Assembly: GCA_038373885.1 (NCBI GenBank)
Contig: JAWZYV010012283.1
Span: 310,001 to 374,000, forward strand
Length of the DNA stretch: 64,000 nucleotides
Direction of reading: 5' to 3'
Source: Cheiracanthium punctorium
Taxonomy: Eukaryota; Arthropoda; Arachnida; Araneae; Cheiracanthiidae
This document shows positions 34,854 through 45,772 of the stretch, piece by piece; the stretch's first letter is position 1, and each line of letters begins with the position of its first letter. A model generated the notes under the pieces. That model was not told the origin of the DNA, ran no database searches, and saw only the letters and a list, made by a program, of their open reading frames with translations. Made by a program: the position numbers and the translations under genes.

Positions 34854-35361
34854 TAGAGATGCATTCAGGCTCATTTTTTGAAGCCCGAGCCCGAGGACTT
34901 TTAATCAGAGCCCGCCTGAGTCCGAGCAGTATTATTTAAGTCGGAGCCCAAGCCCGAAATCCAGTTAAAGATTTTTTAAAAAATTCAATTACTTCATTGA
35001 TAGAATACAATAAATTTTGCCGTTTGTGCAAATTAAAGACAAATATAGTTGCAAACTCCCAATGCACTTTCTAATTCTTTGTATCCATCCTTTATCAAAA
35101 AATGTCGAATCTCATGACTAAGGAGTATAAACCGCTGTTCTAAAATACCCAAAGAGCTTCACGCACCTTCTAGGGGCCGTGCCGCTATTTTTATTTGTTT
35201 ATTTATTTATTTTATAAGTACTTTTATTTTCCTAATGAATCACTTTTTAAAATCTATTTCAAGCAGTATGTTCAATAAAGGAGAAATTCTTCACCCGCCC
35301 GAGCCCGAACACAATTGTGAATTACAGAGCCCGGGCTCGGGCTGAGCCCGTCTCATCTCTA
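34854..35361. mobile_element. hAT-type MITE with GCCCGAGCCCG motifs
   Basis: Ends TAGAGATG and CATCTCTA are exact inverted 8-mers. They are followed inside by repeated AGCCCGAGCCCGA-type motifs on both sides. ATGGGTAC is duplicated perfectly at 34846-34853 and 35362-35369. No ORF. It lies inside the 31462-35529 hAT element, so it inserted later. Confidence 0.88.
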
Positions 35362-36614
35362 ATGGGTACATCAGCTAGTAAAGTTATATAGAATGATATT
35401 CTTCGGAATATTTTTTAACAATTCTTTTACTAATATGAAATGTATTTTTCAAATTCGAGCCAAAATGCCGCTCCTAAAATTTGCCACCCCGGACAGGGGT
35501 CCAGTTTGTCCGGCCCTAGGGCCGCCCCTGATGTCACTTCCTCCCATGAGTTCCCTCTACATGAGAAGGACTTAAAATAAGCAAACAAACCCTTGTGAAG
35601 CACGCATTCATACTAACAGAAGAAACAAGTAGCATCTGAGCTCAAATCAGAGGAATGCAGCACTAACTATCCACCTCCTTCTGGCAAAGGGGTAAAAGAT
35701 ATGACAACTTCCCCATTATCCCCCCCTCTATCTAGTCCTTCACCCTTCAAAAATAAATAAAACATCGGTTATGCCTTTGACAGACTTATGTTCAGCAGAT
35801 ATAAACGCTGATTGTATCAAAATCTAATAAAGGAACACAAGCAACACATACATGAGACATCCCTGATTTCGTATATCGTTACATGCCAATGTTCCTTTTT
35901 TGGAACATTGCACTTTTATGCAAGATTGAGAAAAGATACCTTGATATATTGTGAATTTTTTTAATTATTTCCTTGAATCCATCCATTGGAAATAGAATAG
36001 GGGAATTTTCGGGTGAATTTGAATTTTTTTGAATTTTATAGAATTTTTTTCTTGTGTACTGTAAAAATTGTAAAAAAAAAAGTGATTTTTAAAAAATTTT
36101 CTGGTCTGAAATTTTTACATTTGGAAAATACTTAATATATCAAAAAATTAATCACACTTTCAATAATAAGCAGTATTTTTTTTCAAACTGATAGACATGA
36201 CAGTTTATTTAAAAAAAAATATTAAACATGATGTTCCAAAAAAGGAACATTGGCATGTAAAAGGTTAATGATGCTGAAAATGAAGACAAGGTTTTTGAGG
36301 ATTCTACGAGTATAAGTCATAGTGAAGGTGTTCAAGCACTGACAACTGTCCTAAAATATTTGGAGCAAAGAAACGATGCTACACCAATTGATCTCCTGTT
36401 GCTCAAAAATTTGAGCGATGGGGCTGCCCATGATAGAAATTCTAGACTTTTGCAACGAAAGGTAACAGACTTTTTTAAAAGAATGTAAACTTAACCAATT
36501 AATGTATATTAAATTTTAAAAATACAATATTTTCTTGAAATTTGTATTATTTTTGAAAATGCGTCTCGATATTTAACTAAGTATAGTTAAAAAAAAAAAT
36601 TCCATTTTACTTTT

Positions 36615-37593
36615 AGTTAAAATCATATATCGAGGAACCTTAGTTTAGATTTAAAAACATAATTAAAAGCCTTAAAACTCCGTTAAAAAGTTAAAAACAA
36701 ACCATTGGCGCTTTCGGCAGCACTAGGCTGCTGCCATCTTCAGAACAGGTGAGATTGCTCCCAGCTTCAGCACTTCAGACCATGCATCTACCAAAAAACT
36801 ACTTTTAACTTTAAAATCTCAATACTCCATTCTCATGTTAAAAGAACTCTTGAAATATGTTCCAACCATAAACTTCTTAAAGAAGAACTGCTATTTATTC
36901 AACAACTTTCCCAAGAAGCTAATTATCCCCAAAATAGCATGTCCCGCTTAATTAAAGAAAGGAAAAAGAAACTAAACCGCATTAGGAATGCTCAGAAAGA
37001 AAAACCTACGTTCTCTCATCCTATCTCCTACTGTTGCGGTCTCGCCGTGAAATTCTCCAACCTTGCACGTAAAATGAATATCAGAATCCCAATAAAACCT
37101 ACTTGTAATATCTTTAAAAGAATACGTTCCGATATAAACCCTTTAGAAACAGCTGGCGTCTATAAAATAAACTTTACTTATAAAAACTCTAACCTTCCCG
37201 GCCACTACATTGGTGTAACAAAAAAGAAAATTAAAGATAAGATCAAAGAGCACATTAGCGACATTAAATATGATAGACAAAGTAGTGCCCTCTCCCGCCT
37301 TGCTTTAATAGAAAATATTGATATTGATTTCACCAATGTTAAAAAAATAGCCAACTACAACAACCATAGTTACAGTTTAAAACGGGAAGTGTTAGAAATA
37401 CTAACTCAAGGGGGTGCCGTCAACGATAAGACGCATGCTCAGATTGTTGATGCATGGTCTGAAGTGCTGAAGCTGGGAGCGAGCTCACCAGTTCTGAAAA
37501 TGGCAGCAGCCTAGTGCTGCTGAAAGCACTATTGGTTTGTTTTTAACCTTTTAACGGAGTTTTAAGGCTTTTAATTATGTTTTAAAATCTAAA
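36615..37593 (+). mobile_element. Penelope-like element remnant with GIY-YIG domain and long inverted repeats
   Basis: Arms of about 146-150 bp (36644-36790 and 37446-37593) are inverted copies with few differences. Both contain AAAGCCTTAAAACTCCGTTA and CAGCAGCACTAGGCTGCTGCCA-type text in mirror orientation. A 15-bp direct repeat TTCCATTTTACTTTT flanks at 36600-36614 and 37594-37608 and may be the target duplication. It sits in the 3' non-coding tail of the 29640-37864 Tigger. Reverse transcriptase is absent. Confidence 0.72.
36939..37514 (+). CDS. GIY-YIG endonuclease part of a Penelope-like polyprotein
   Basis: The frame is open upstream of the ATG back into the left inverted arm, so the ATG at 36939 is probably internal. 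Residues 1-20 are strongly basic (KERKKKLNRIRNAQK). A C-x-N motif follows near residue 56. The endonuclease motif is GVY at 73-75 and YIG at 90-92, with KKIKDKIKEH after it, where an Arg is more usual. Downstream SALSRLALIEN and a YSLKREVLEI segment fit the C-terminal part of the domain, and the last residues are encoded by the right inverted arm. In complete Penelope elements this nuclease follows a reverse transcriptase and makes the nick that primes integration. No stop interrupts the 191 codons. Confidence 0.75.
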   Translation: MSRLIKERKKKLNRIRNAQKEKPTFSHPISYCCGLAVKFSNLARKMNIRIPIKPTCNIFKRIRSDINPLETAGVYKINFTYKNSNLPGHYIGVTKKKIKDKIKEHISDIKYDRQSSALSRLALIENIDIDFTNVKKIANYNNHSYSLKREVLEILTQGGAVNDKTHAQIVDAWSEVLKLGASSPVLKMAAA

Positions 37594-38013
37594 TTCCATT
37601 TTACTTTTTAAAATTTCCATTTTAAAAAGTACTTTTTAAAATTTTACTAGAGTTGATTTCCTTTTTAAATCTTTTTAGGTGTAAGACATAAGTTCACATA
37701 TGTTTATTTTTATCATTTAAAACATGTTCTATTGTTTTTTTACTTTAAAAGTTAGTTAAATTTGCAAGCACGGAAGGTTTTTATACATGGTTTCTATTAA
37801 CCAAGATTTCCGATATCTGAGGTACTAGCAGTCCCAATTAGCTCGATTAATCGAGGTTCTACTGTAATTACAAACTACTACACAGCATTAATTATTGACT
37901 CTTTGACTCTTACGTCTCTCCTAGTCTTCCCCCTTCTTTCTATTTTGGCGTAACATCACGATACCTGGGGGCACATTGCCCTCCCCTAGTCGAGGCCTCT
38001 TCATACTTATTGA

Positions 38014-40110
38014 GAAAAATTGCGGATGATACCGAATACGAAAAAAATTTGAATCTAAAACAAAATGTTTTTGGTCATTTTCAGGTCTGAAAATTTGAAT
38101 TATTTTGGAAAATTTGTTGGCAAACCGATCAAGTAGGTTATTCTGCAATTAAAAAACTTGAAGTTTTCATGTTTTTGTTGAAAAAAAGCATGACTGTCTT
38201 AAAAATTTTTTGTAAAAGTGTAGATTTTATTAAATGAAAAAACTTGTTATTTTAAAATACAAATTCCACCACACTTTTGAATTTTCAACACATGAAAAAA
38301 AGTAAAATCATTAAGAGAGATTAAATATACCTATTCATACTTGCCAATTTTTACGATTTTACAGGAAACACCCGTTTTTCAATGATTTTATGCGAATCCC
38401 CAGTTTTTTACCGATTTTATAGGAAACACCCATTTTTTAAACCAATTTTATGCGAATCTCTCATTTTTTGCACTTTTTAAATGAATTTTGAATTTTTTTT
38501 ATTTTAATAAATCTCAGCCCATATTTTGTTTAAAAAAAAAGTCTTGAAATTTACCATTCATGCTATTTTTCTGCGTTTTCTTAAGATTACTTAATTGCCG
38601 GTAATCGACAGAAAACCAAAAAAACTGGAATCTATATTAAATCGAGAGATTCCATTTGTTGCAATTACAAAACTTTAATTTTTTGTGTTTTTGTTAAAAT
38701 AAAGCACAATGACGTTCTTACACAACTTTTGCAAAGTGTAGCAGATTTTATTACACCCATTTAAAAGAAAAAATTTGGAATTTTAAAATACAAATTTCAC
38801 CTCACTTTTGAATATTCAGCATCAATTCATTATATTAAAATCATTGACTACTCATACGTGCCAGTTTGTGTGCTTTCAGTTTAAAGTCTACACTTTTCAC
38901 CGATTTTTATGATTTTATGTGAAACTCCCAATTTTTTTTATGCTTTTCCTACAATTTTATGCAAAACTCCCCTTTTTACACTTTTTAATGAATTTTAGAG
39001 TTTTTATTTTAGTGGGACGTGATTTTATATTTTGTTTCAAAAAATAATCTCCTAAAATTTATCATTCATGAAATTTTCCTGCAGTATTGTTTATTTTAAG
39101 ATAACTTAATATCCGGCTTCTCCCCCCCCCCCCCCCCCCAAAAAAAAAAAGACTAAATCATCTGTTTGTTCATTGAAATTCTGGTAGGAAAAATTTTTTT
39201 GAGTATGCACCAGTGTCCCAATTTCAATCTTTTTCCATGTGTCTTGAGAACTAAAATTTTCCCTTTAGCATATTTTTATTTTAACCTCCAATACCATAAA
39301 TTATTTTTTAATCACTTTTAAAAATTTAAAATAGTAAAGAAGAAATTTCATTGAAGATGGCAAGTTGGAATATGAATGAAAATGATACAAAATAATGGTA
39401 GTAATAATGAAATTGAAACAAGGGATGTTTTGGTTGGAATTTTTTCTTTCTTTTTTTGTGAAAGCAAATAACTAGGCATATGTTTTGATTGTCTTTTCTT
39501 AATTTCTTTTCAGGTGTAATTTTACAGTTCTTTTTTATGCATAACAGAATTGCTTTTTTCCTTCTTTAATGGGTTTAAGATCATTTAAATTTTGTGTCCA
39601 GTATGAATGTTTCTTTTAGATGAAAGTAACTAAATTTTAATTATTATTTTGTTTAAGAATTATATATTAATTGTGTTTTATGTAAATTTTAATATTTTAA
39701 CTATGAAAATGGACGAATCTCAAGAGTTTATTTAATGAAAAACATTAAAATACTGTTCTACTGCTATTTAGTAAAACTTATTTAAAATTTCATTTGCACA
39801 TTATTTAGCAGTACTCAAAAGAAATGATTTCTGCCAAATAGTTGTATATTGAGCTGCCAATAGTTCAATATGTCGTTTGCATGTTATTTTGCACTTTGGT
39901 AATTTCATAAGTTGGCAAGTATGAATCTTGAGAAACGTGAAGACGTGAGAAAATTATAGCAGTTACACCCCCCCCCCCCCAAAAAAAAAGGGTTTTTATC
40001 TTTGTTAAAAATTGTTATATACAAGACTAATGTTTTTTCTTCCTTTATTTCCTTTTAAATGTGAGAAAATTTTGAAATTTGTCAGAACAAATAATAATAT
40101 TTCAGGAGAC
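38014..40110 (+). repeat. long AT-rich dispersed repeat, copy B
   Basis: Same order and orientation as 23033-24790, with insertions and deletions. It begins TTGCGGATGATACCGAATAC, contains TTTTCAGGTGTAATTTTAC, and ends around AGTTGGCAAGTATGAATC and a C-run at 39967-39980. The GTGTAG-ATTTTATTA/ATACAAATTCCACC unit occurs at about 38217 and again at about 38737. 38340-38470 adds a short tandem of ACGATTTTACAGGAAACACC-like text. A second C-run lies at 39122-39139. Confidence 0.75.
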
Positions 40111-40349
40111 TTTCAGTTCATATTTTCTGAAAAAAGGAAAGTATAATAAAAAAAAAAAAAAAACCGACTGTGCTCCTTAGAAACACATTTGCTTGAAGTA
40201 TTTTCTGCGTATGTGTTGATTAAAATACTATTTGATAATTTCATTAATATGAGATTCTTGAAAATTGTTATTTTGTGTGGTACTGTTAAAAATGAAAAAT
40301 AACAATTACATGTTGTATGGTGAAAAATATAAAATTGTTGATCCCACGC

Positions 40350-40385
<36 letters not shown>

Positions 40386-40690
40386 GTACATGGACTTTCC
40401 ATGAGCTGGAATTCTAGAAGAGGCTCATACTAGCTAAAAACAGACAGAAAAGCTTGCTTTGGGCATTTCCTAAAACCCACTTATTGGCAGATAGATGAAC
40501 CTGGTGTTTTTGTATTACTCTTATCTTGTTTTTAATTACTTTTTTTTTACAACTAAAGCTTTAATACTTACTTATTAGCAACTTACTAAAGCAAATTTAT
40601 ATTTTGTTCAAAATTGGTGTTAAAATTATTATTTGAAATCACTTTTATATGAATGTTTAACATTCGAAAGAACTGTACTAATAATTACTT
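40111..40690. other. no gene; AT-rich with poly-A
   Basis: Runs of A at 40149-40163 and about 40353-40383 (over 30 bases, with one or two breaks). The latter could be the tail of a retroposed copy, but no source element is recognised in front of it. Confidence 0.35.
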
Positions 40691-40696
40691 TCAAAG

Positions 40697-40910
40697 CTGC
40701 TCAGGTAGTGTAGTGGCTTAAGAACCATTCTGTCACGCCTTGGGTCTGGGCTCAATTCCCGGCTTGGATGTTAAATTGTCCATCGCTTCATAGGGGATAA
40801 CTCTGGCCACCCATTGGGTGCCGCCATAATAAAATGGATTGTGGTTTGTGCCTTAGTAATGACAAAGGCTTGTGGGCAGAGCCTGCCTATTGGGGGGAAA
40901 ATTTATTGTT
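40697..40910 (+). repeat. tRNA-derived SINE candidate
   Basis: AGGTAGTGTAGTGGCTTAAG resembles an A box region, and GGGCTCAATTCCCGG about 45 bases on resembles a B box. They are followed by a non-tRNA body with GGATAACTCTGGCCACCC and GCCGCCATAATAAAATGG. The spacing fits a tRNA-derived SINE head. No target duplication is identified. Confidence 0.5.
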
Positions 40911-42485
40911 TCCAAACAACAATTACTTAATATTTTTTTTTCTGCTTGAAAATATGACTATTTTTCTTAGCTAGGGGTAAGGGCTTTTCAAAAATATGGT
41001 GATCATTTTTTATGCGAGGGTCCTTGAAAAATTTAGAGATAAGCCTTGAAATCCTTGAAATGTGCTTCAATTTTTACTAACAATTTTGGTGGACACCCTG
41101 TTTTGGTTATTGTCAACTCCCCTTTCTTTTCAAAGCTATAATTAATCGTTCATCAAACATTCTAATGTGTTTTTTTAATCGTACTATAGAAATAAATGCA
41201 CTATACAGTGGCACATACTGGATTCTCTCTTGGAGGGGGTCCAGCTCATAAAGTTGTGACACCAACCAACCACCAAAATTTTTTCTCATGACCATGGCCA
41301 CTTTTTATGAAGGCATGCACATCAAAGTACTTACGTTTCGAAATGCTTCTGAATTATGTTTTTATTTATTTATCTTAGCTGCTAAAAATATGAATTTGAT
41401 AAATTCTTTTAACGTATTGAAATGTCAGCAGCTACATGGTGATTTTATGATGCTAAGTTACTAACTCTTTTGGGAGGGGTCCAGACCCCCTGAAACCCCT
41501 TCCTTGTGTGCTCCACTGGCATTATATGCTCTGTACTGTTTTGTAAGTTTTTTAACTTACTTTGTAAGTTTTTAACTTATCATTGTATTCAATCCTTCTT
41601 AAATGAATCTAAATGACGTATGCTTATTTCCTAACCACAAAAGCATGCAAAAATACTACTATTTTGGCTACCAAAATTTTAAAAATGGCTATTAAACTGG
41701 TGACTTTTTTACGTCCGTGAGGCTACAAAAGATACTATTTCATAGCTGCCATACCTTCCGATTTTTCCGGGAGACTCCTGAGTTTTAGAACGATCTCCCA
41801 AACTTCCAAAAAGTTTATAACTCTCCTGAATTTTTCCAAATTAATCCCATGTTTTATTTTCTTATCAATTTTACAAGAAATTTTACCAAACGTTTTAAAT
41901 GCTAATGATAATAATTGAAGAAACTTTGCTAAAGGCTGTGTGAATCAGATATTTAGTAATGATGTCATAGCACGTAGAACATAAGAAGCTTTCTCCCTGA
42001 TTCCCCATGAATTTCTGAAAGATGATGGTTGAGATTATCAATAATGCTCCGCAGAATCGAATTGCAGAGCTTTGTTCCCCCTCCACTCCACTCTGCACCT
42101 GCATGTTTTTTCCTCTATGGTTTATGTTCCTGAGGAACAAAACATCGTGAGGTCCAACATCTGCTTACCAGAGTTAAATTTGAAAAAAAGACAAAGCCAT
42201 AAATAGGCTAAAATACGTTTATTAAAGAACAATTTCTACTTACAAGTCATTATGACATTTTTCAGGACATTTAATATAAAACATGTTTACGGTCTTATTG
42301 TCTGTGTTTAGCAGAGTTTTTATACTTCAAAATTTTAAGCAGTGAAAGCTAGTAAGAAAATGAATTGAGGGCTTGCCAGGTAAAAGATGACAAAACCGTT
42401 TACCTTGATAGTTCTTTTATTTTAGTAATGAGGTGTGAGACATGTATACAGATGGAGATGAACAAAGGAAAAAACAGGTATTTGA
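40911..42485. other. no gene; repeat fragments and AT-rich DNA
   Basis: 41000-41105 carries CCTTGAAATCCTTGAAATG followed by GGTGGACACCCTGTTTT, a terminus-like sequence. 41215-41300 and 41462-41510 hold GGAGGGGGTCCAG-type scraps. The remaining sequence has no recognised content. Confidence 0.35.
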
Positions 42486-43818
42486 TGTAGTACAGCATCT
42501 ATGTGTCGTCGGACGTTCTGGACAACAAACCAGCCTATGGTACCGGGTCGAACAGCATCGTCTTGAGATAAACTTGCAGTGGCGTAATCAAAAGGCTTTA
42601 TTGGAAGCGGCGGTGGGAAGGCTCCAGGTTAATCGCTTGACTCAGCTCAGAGCATCTCACACGGCTGGCCACGAGCGTTCTTCTACACACATCTTGTCGC
42701 ATCACCCTTTTCGTCTCTCCTCTCGATCGCGGCGAACTTTTATACTGTCGGCCAGGCAACGACGTCACTAATTACTGCGAACCTGTGACGTGAAAAGAAA
42801 AAGGAAAAAATAGCTCCGCGGCAAGTCGCCGGGAGTACAGCGCCTCTAGCGGCCAAAAACAGAAACACATTATGCAAAATGTTTTGCAGCAATTAGGTGC
42901 TTGTTTGAAGCGTTGATATTAGAATAGTGTTAAGTATGAACTTTAATTAAGAAAAATAAGAGCTATCTGTGCCTTTAGATTTTAAGGCAAATAATTAAAG
43001 TTAAGTTATACAGCATTCAGTTATAATAAAGAAAAACACAACCACATGTCATGGAACCTTTAAGGTAAGGTTTACAGTTACTTTTCCTAACACTCATGAG
43101 CAATCAATTATAAGGAAACATTTTTAAGTTAAAGACATTTGGCTAAATTTGAAACGAACTTTTATAATTTACATTTTTGCAAAGCTTATGCAACTCGCGT
43201 AATAAGCCGATACTACAGCCAAAAAGATTTAGCGTAAAGTTTCATTTAACGAAAGATTTCTGCAATTCGCAGTCTAAATTAAATTAAGCGTGGCTTACAG
43301 CTGCTGGCTGAACTTTGCCCTACGCTCCCAGCTCCCAGCAAACAACTGAGATTGAGAGCTTTTTCTACAACGGTAGAAACTAGTAGAAAACGGCTGGCGG
43401 ACGTGGCGTCCAATCAGAGACCGCCGTGCGCAGGAGCAAAGATATTTGCATCTGGCGAAATGGTTAAACATTTGCATAACGATTTGTACATGCCGAAAGA
43501 ACGACTCGTGAGCAAGATCAGCTCAGAAAAGAATATTAACTTCGGCCAGAAGCACAAGAGCCGCTCAACTTTGCTGATAAAACTTGTTTTGATTTTAAAG
43601 TAAGCTCATGTGGCCGTTTACAAAAACCATTCCGGTGCTTCTACAGAACAGCTATTAAATCTTTTTGTGACAATGGGAGAACGGATTATAGTTTTGAAAC
43701 TGGGGAAAAGGTTATTATTTAAGTTTTAGTTATGTTTTATTTACGCTATTGTAAACAAGGATTAAGTTATTAAAGTTAGAATAAATTAATTTAAGTTTCA
43801 GACCGATTAATCCCTACA
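42486..43818 (-). repeat. copia 3' LTR with TATA box and poly(A) signal
   Basis: On the minus strand it starts TGTAGGGATTAATC directly after the purine tract GGGAGAAAGGGGGAG and ends CTGTACTACA, giving TGTAG...CTACA ends. A TATAAAAG box lies at 42744-42737 and an AATAAA signal at 42602-42597 (minus), in the correct order and spacing. Length is 1333 bp. The only copy in the window, so age cannot be judged. Confidence 0.65.
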
Positions 43819-43861
43819 AAACTCCCCCTTTCTCCCATCGTCGAAAATATGATGATTATAT

Positions 43862-45772
43862 TTACATTTTTTCTTTTGTGACTGGCTTGGTCAACAAATC
43901 TGCTACGTTCCAACTTCCAGGAACTTTCAATAATTGAAAAAGTCCATCATTTAACAACTCTTTTACAAAATGGAATCTTATATCAATGTGTTTATTTCTA
44001 GTATTCTCAACTTGATTTTTACTGTAATAAATAGCACTTCCAGAATCGCTGAACATAACAGGTTTCTCAATTTTAATTTTCAAAATATCTGCTCCTTCTT
44101 TGTAAATTTTATGCAGCCAAAGTAATTCTTTACAGCATTCAGATATGGAGATAAACTCAGCCTCCATCGTCGACAAAGTGACACACTTTTGTTTTCTTGT
44201 TTTCCAAGAAATTGGTATATTTTAAAAGAAAATTATAAATACAGAAAAAGATCACCTACTATCACGATCGGAGGCCCATGAAGCATCAGTAAATGCTTCT
44301 TGTTATCTATGGTTAAGGCTATGAAATATTCTTCAGTTGAAATTACATAATTTAAAACTTGACATAACAATCGTAAGTGTATTGAAGTTGGGCGAGAATT
44401 AAATTGAGCTAACATCGTCACCGCTAATAAAATATCTGGTCGGGATTGAGTTGCTAAAAACAATAACCATCCGATCAGCTGTCTATATTGGACTTCTCCT
44501 ACAACAGAAGGCTCATTGCCACTCGCTACAATTTGGCCAGGCGACATTGGCAATTTACATTTAACAAAAGGAATATTTTAAAATTTTTCTTTTAAGACGA
44601 CTAATATACTGCTTTTGGTGAATAGCCCAATTTCCCCTTGAATCCTTAAATTCTATACCTAAAATTTTCTTTATTTCTCCTAAATTTTTTATTTCGAATT
44701 TAGATTTTAAAAGTTCAGTGACTTCATTTAATTGAGAAAGAGATCTTGAGAATACTATTAAATCGTCTACATAGATCAAAAGTATACATTTTAAGGGGTG
44801 CACACAATTCATTTTTGAGAAGGGGGAAAACCCCAGATTTAACAAAGTAGTATTAAGCTCTGAATGCCACTGTCTACCGGCTTGATGCAAGCCGTAGATT
44901 GCTTTATTTAATTTCAAAACATGCAATTTTCGTGTAGTACCATCAGGAAAATTAAAGCCCATAGGCATCTTCATAAAATGTTCACGATCAAACCGACCAT
45001 AGAGGTAGGGGCATTTTACATCAAGGTGCCTATGGAACCATTTTAAGGAGAGGACCAAAAGACTTGTAAATTTTGAGGTAATTTATCTTTTTCTAACAGG
45101 TGAAAAAACTTTGTCGTAGTTCATACCAAATATTTGGTTAAAACCCTGGGCCACGATTCTTGCTTTAAAACCACTTTTTAATGGCGGCGTGGATTCCTTC
45201 AATTTGAAAACCCAACGGGAACCTATGATTCTTTTATCAGCTGGTCGAGGCACTAAGGTGTAGACTTCTCTTGCTTTCAGAGTAGAGAGTTTCTCATCTA
45301 TGGCATGTTTCCACTGGGAGGCTTCTGGGACCACTACCGCTTCTTCATACGTTGAGGGGTTCACGATGCATAGAAAGGAGATTTCACCTTCAGTAGAATC
45401 GGGCTCAGAATCTTCATCGCTTGTGACTTGAGGGGAGGGTGCAGGATTCGTATTTTTAAAGTAGGCAGCATCGTAGATTATACTGTGAGAGTCACAGTAC
45501 TCCTTGACCGTTTTGGCTCCTCTCAGACGTAGATTGGAGTTTGGTGGGTAGTAATACACATCAATCCGACCTCTCGTTTTGCTGCTAGCTCTCTCCTTCT
45601 CCACGAGATGCCAGGGAACATCTCGGCAATGTGTCGATTCAGCGGGGAATTCTTCGGAGAGGGGAACTGATCTTCTTGGCACAGTGTCTGCATTTTCTTC
45701 GGGAACTTCTGCCAGTTGAGGGATAAATCTGGAATTAGAATTGAACAAAACGTTTTTAGTGTATCCCTTCAC
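43862..45772 (-). pseudogene. copia reverse transcriptase and RNase H
   Basis: Read on minus from 45772. A linker leads to SRWVFKLKESTPPLKSGFKA and QIFGMNYDKVFSPV, the start of the copia RT. It breaks near 45070 and continues with WFHRHLDVKCPYLYGRFDRE, YGLHQAGRQWHSELN and the catalytic LLIYVDDLIVFS (ORF 45058-44561). A further break precedes YRQLIGWLLFLATQSRPDIL (44553-44233). RNase H is 44176-43862 with STMEAEFISISECCKELLWL, FSDSGSAIYYSKN, NKHIDIRFHFV and a closing NVADLLTKPV. Catalytic residues are present; three or four shifts break the frame. Confidence 0.88.

Larger units (their letters stand above)
31462..35529 (-). mobile_element. hAT element with 8-bp target duplication, nested in the piggyBac-type element
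   Basis: The left end is TAGGGCCGGCCC; the right end read inward is AGGGGCGGCCCTAGGGCC. Both are followed inside by GCCGCCCCGGACA-like text (31482-31496 and, inverted, 35482-35495). GATGTCAC is duplicated perfectly at 31454-31461 and 35530-35537. A hAT transposase occupies the minus strand. The element is itself interrupted by a tRNA-like block and a smaller hAT MITE. Confidence 0.88.
30374..36264. mobile_element. piggyBac-type non-autonomous element at a TTAA
   Basis: TTAA lies on both sides (30370-30373 and 36265-36268). The left end is CCCTTTAAATGCC and the right end read inward is CCTTTTACATGCC, 11 of 13 matching; CCYTT after TTAA is characteristic of piggyBac. A second, inner inverted pair carries GGAACATTGGCATGTAA (30517-30533) and TTACATGCCAATGTTCC (35880-35896), the outer/inner terminal layout of this superfamily. 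Without the hAT inside it the element is about 1.8 kb and has no recognisable transposase. Confidence 0.8.
29640..36487 (+). pseudogene. Tigger transposase, C-terminal half, split at a TTAA
   Basis: Piece one (29640-30373) reads LLICANVSGTDKLPLLLIGK, one nonsense TGA (IGK*KKPRPFKN), then EIFEKWFYDEFVPHVKE, the second catalytic aspartate in VLLIDNAPCHP, FLPPNVTSIIQPIDQGII for the third conserved block, and the C-terminal helices. A shift after about 30180 leads into an acidic region ending NPSLDI at 30373. Piece two (36269-36487) begins NDAENEDKVFED and ends LLQRKVTDFFKRM before a stop, the family's typical tail. Removing 30374-36268 joins the pieces in frame. The first catalytic aspartate and the DNA-binding domain are missing. 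Confidence 0.85.
29640..37864 (+). mobile_element. 5'-truncated Tigger element, interrupted by a piggyBac-type element and a Penelope-like remnant
   Basis: Tigger transposase sequence runs from about 29640 to 30370 and resumes at 36269-36487 after a TTAA-flanked insertion. The right end near 37835-37864 read inward is CAGTAGAACCTCGATTAATC, a typical Tigger terminus, followed by TA at 37865-37866. No matching left end is visible before 29640, so the 5' part is lost. Confidence 0.8.

Noticed and set aside
42442..42771. 109-codon plus-strand frame
   Set aside because: Antisense to the U3-R-U5 part of the copia LTR, where TATA and poly(A) signals are on the other strand.
43352..43603. 83-codon plus-strand frame
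   Set aside because: Lies inside the copia LTR and has no recognised family.
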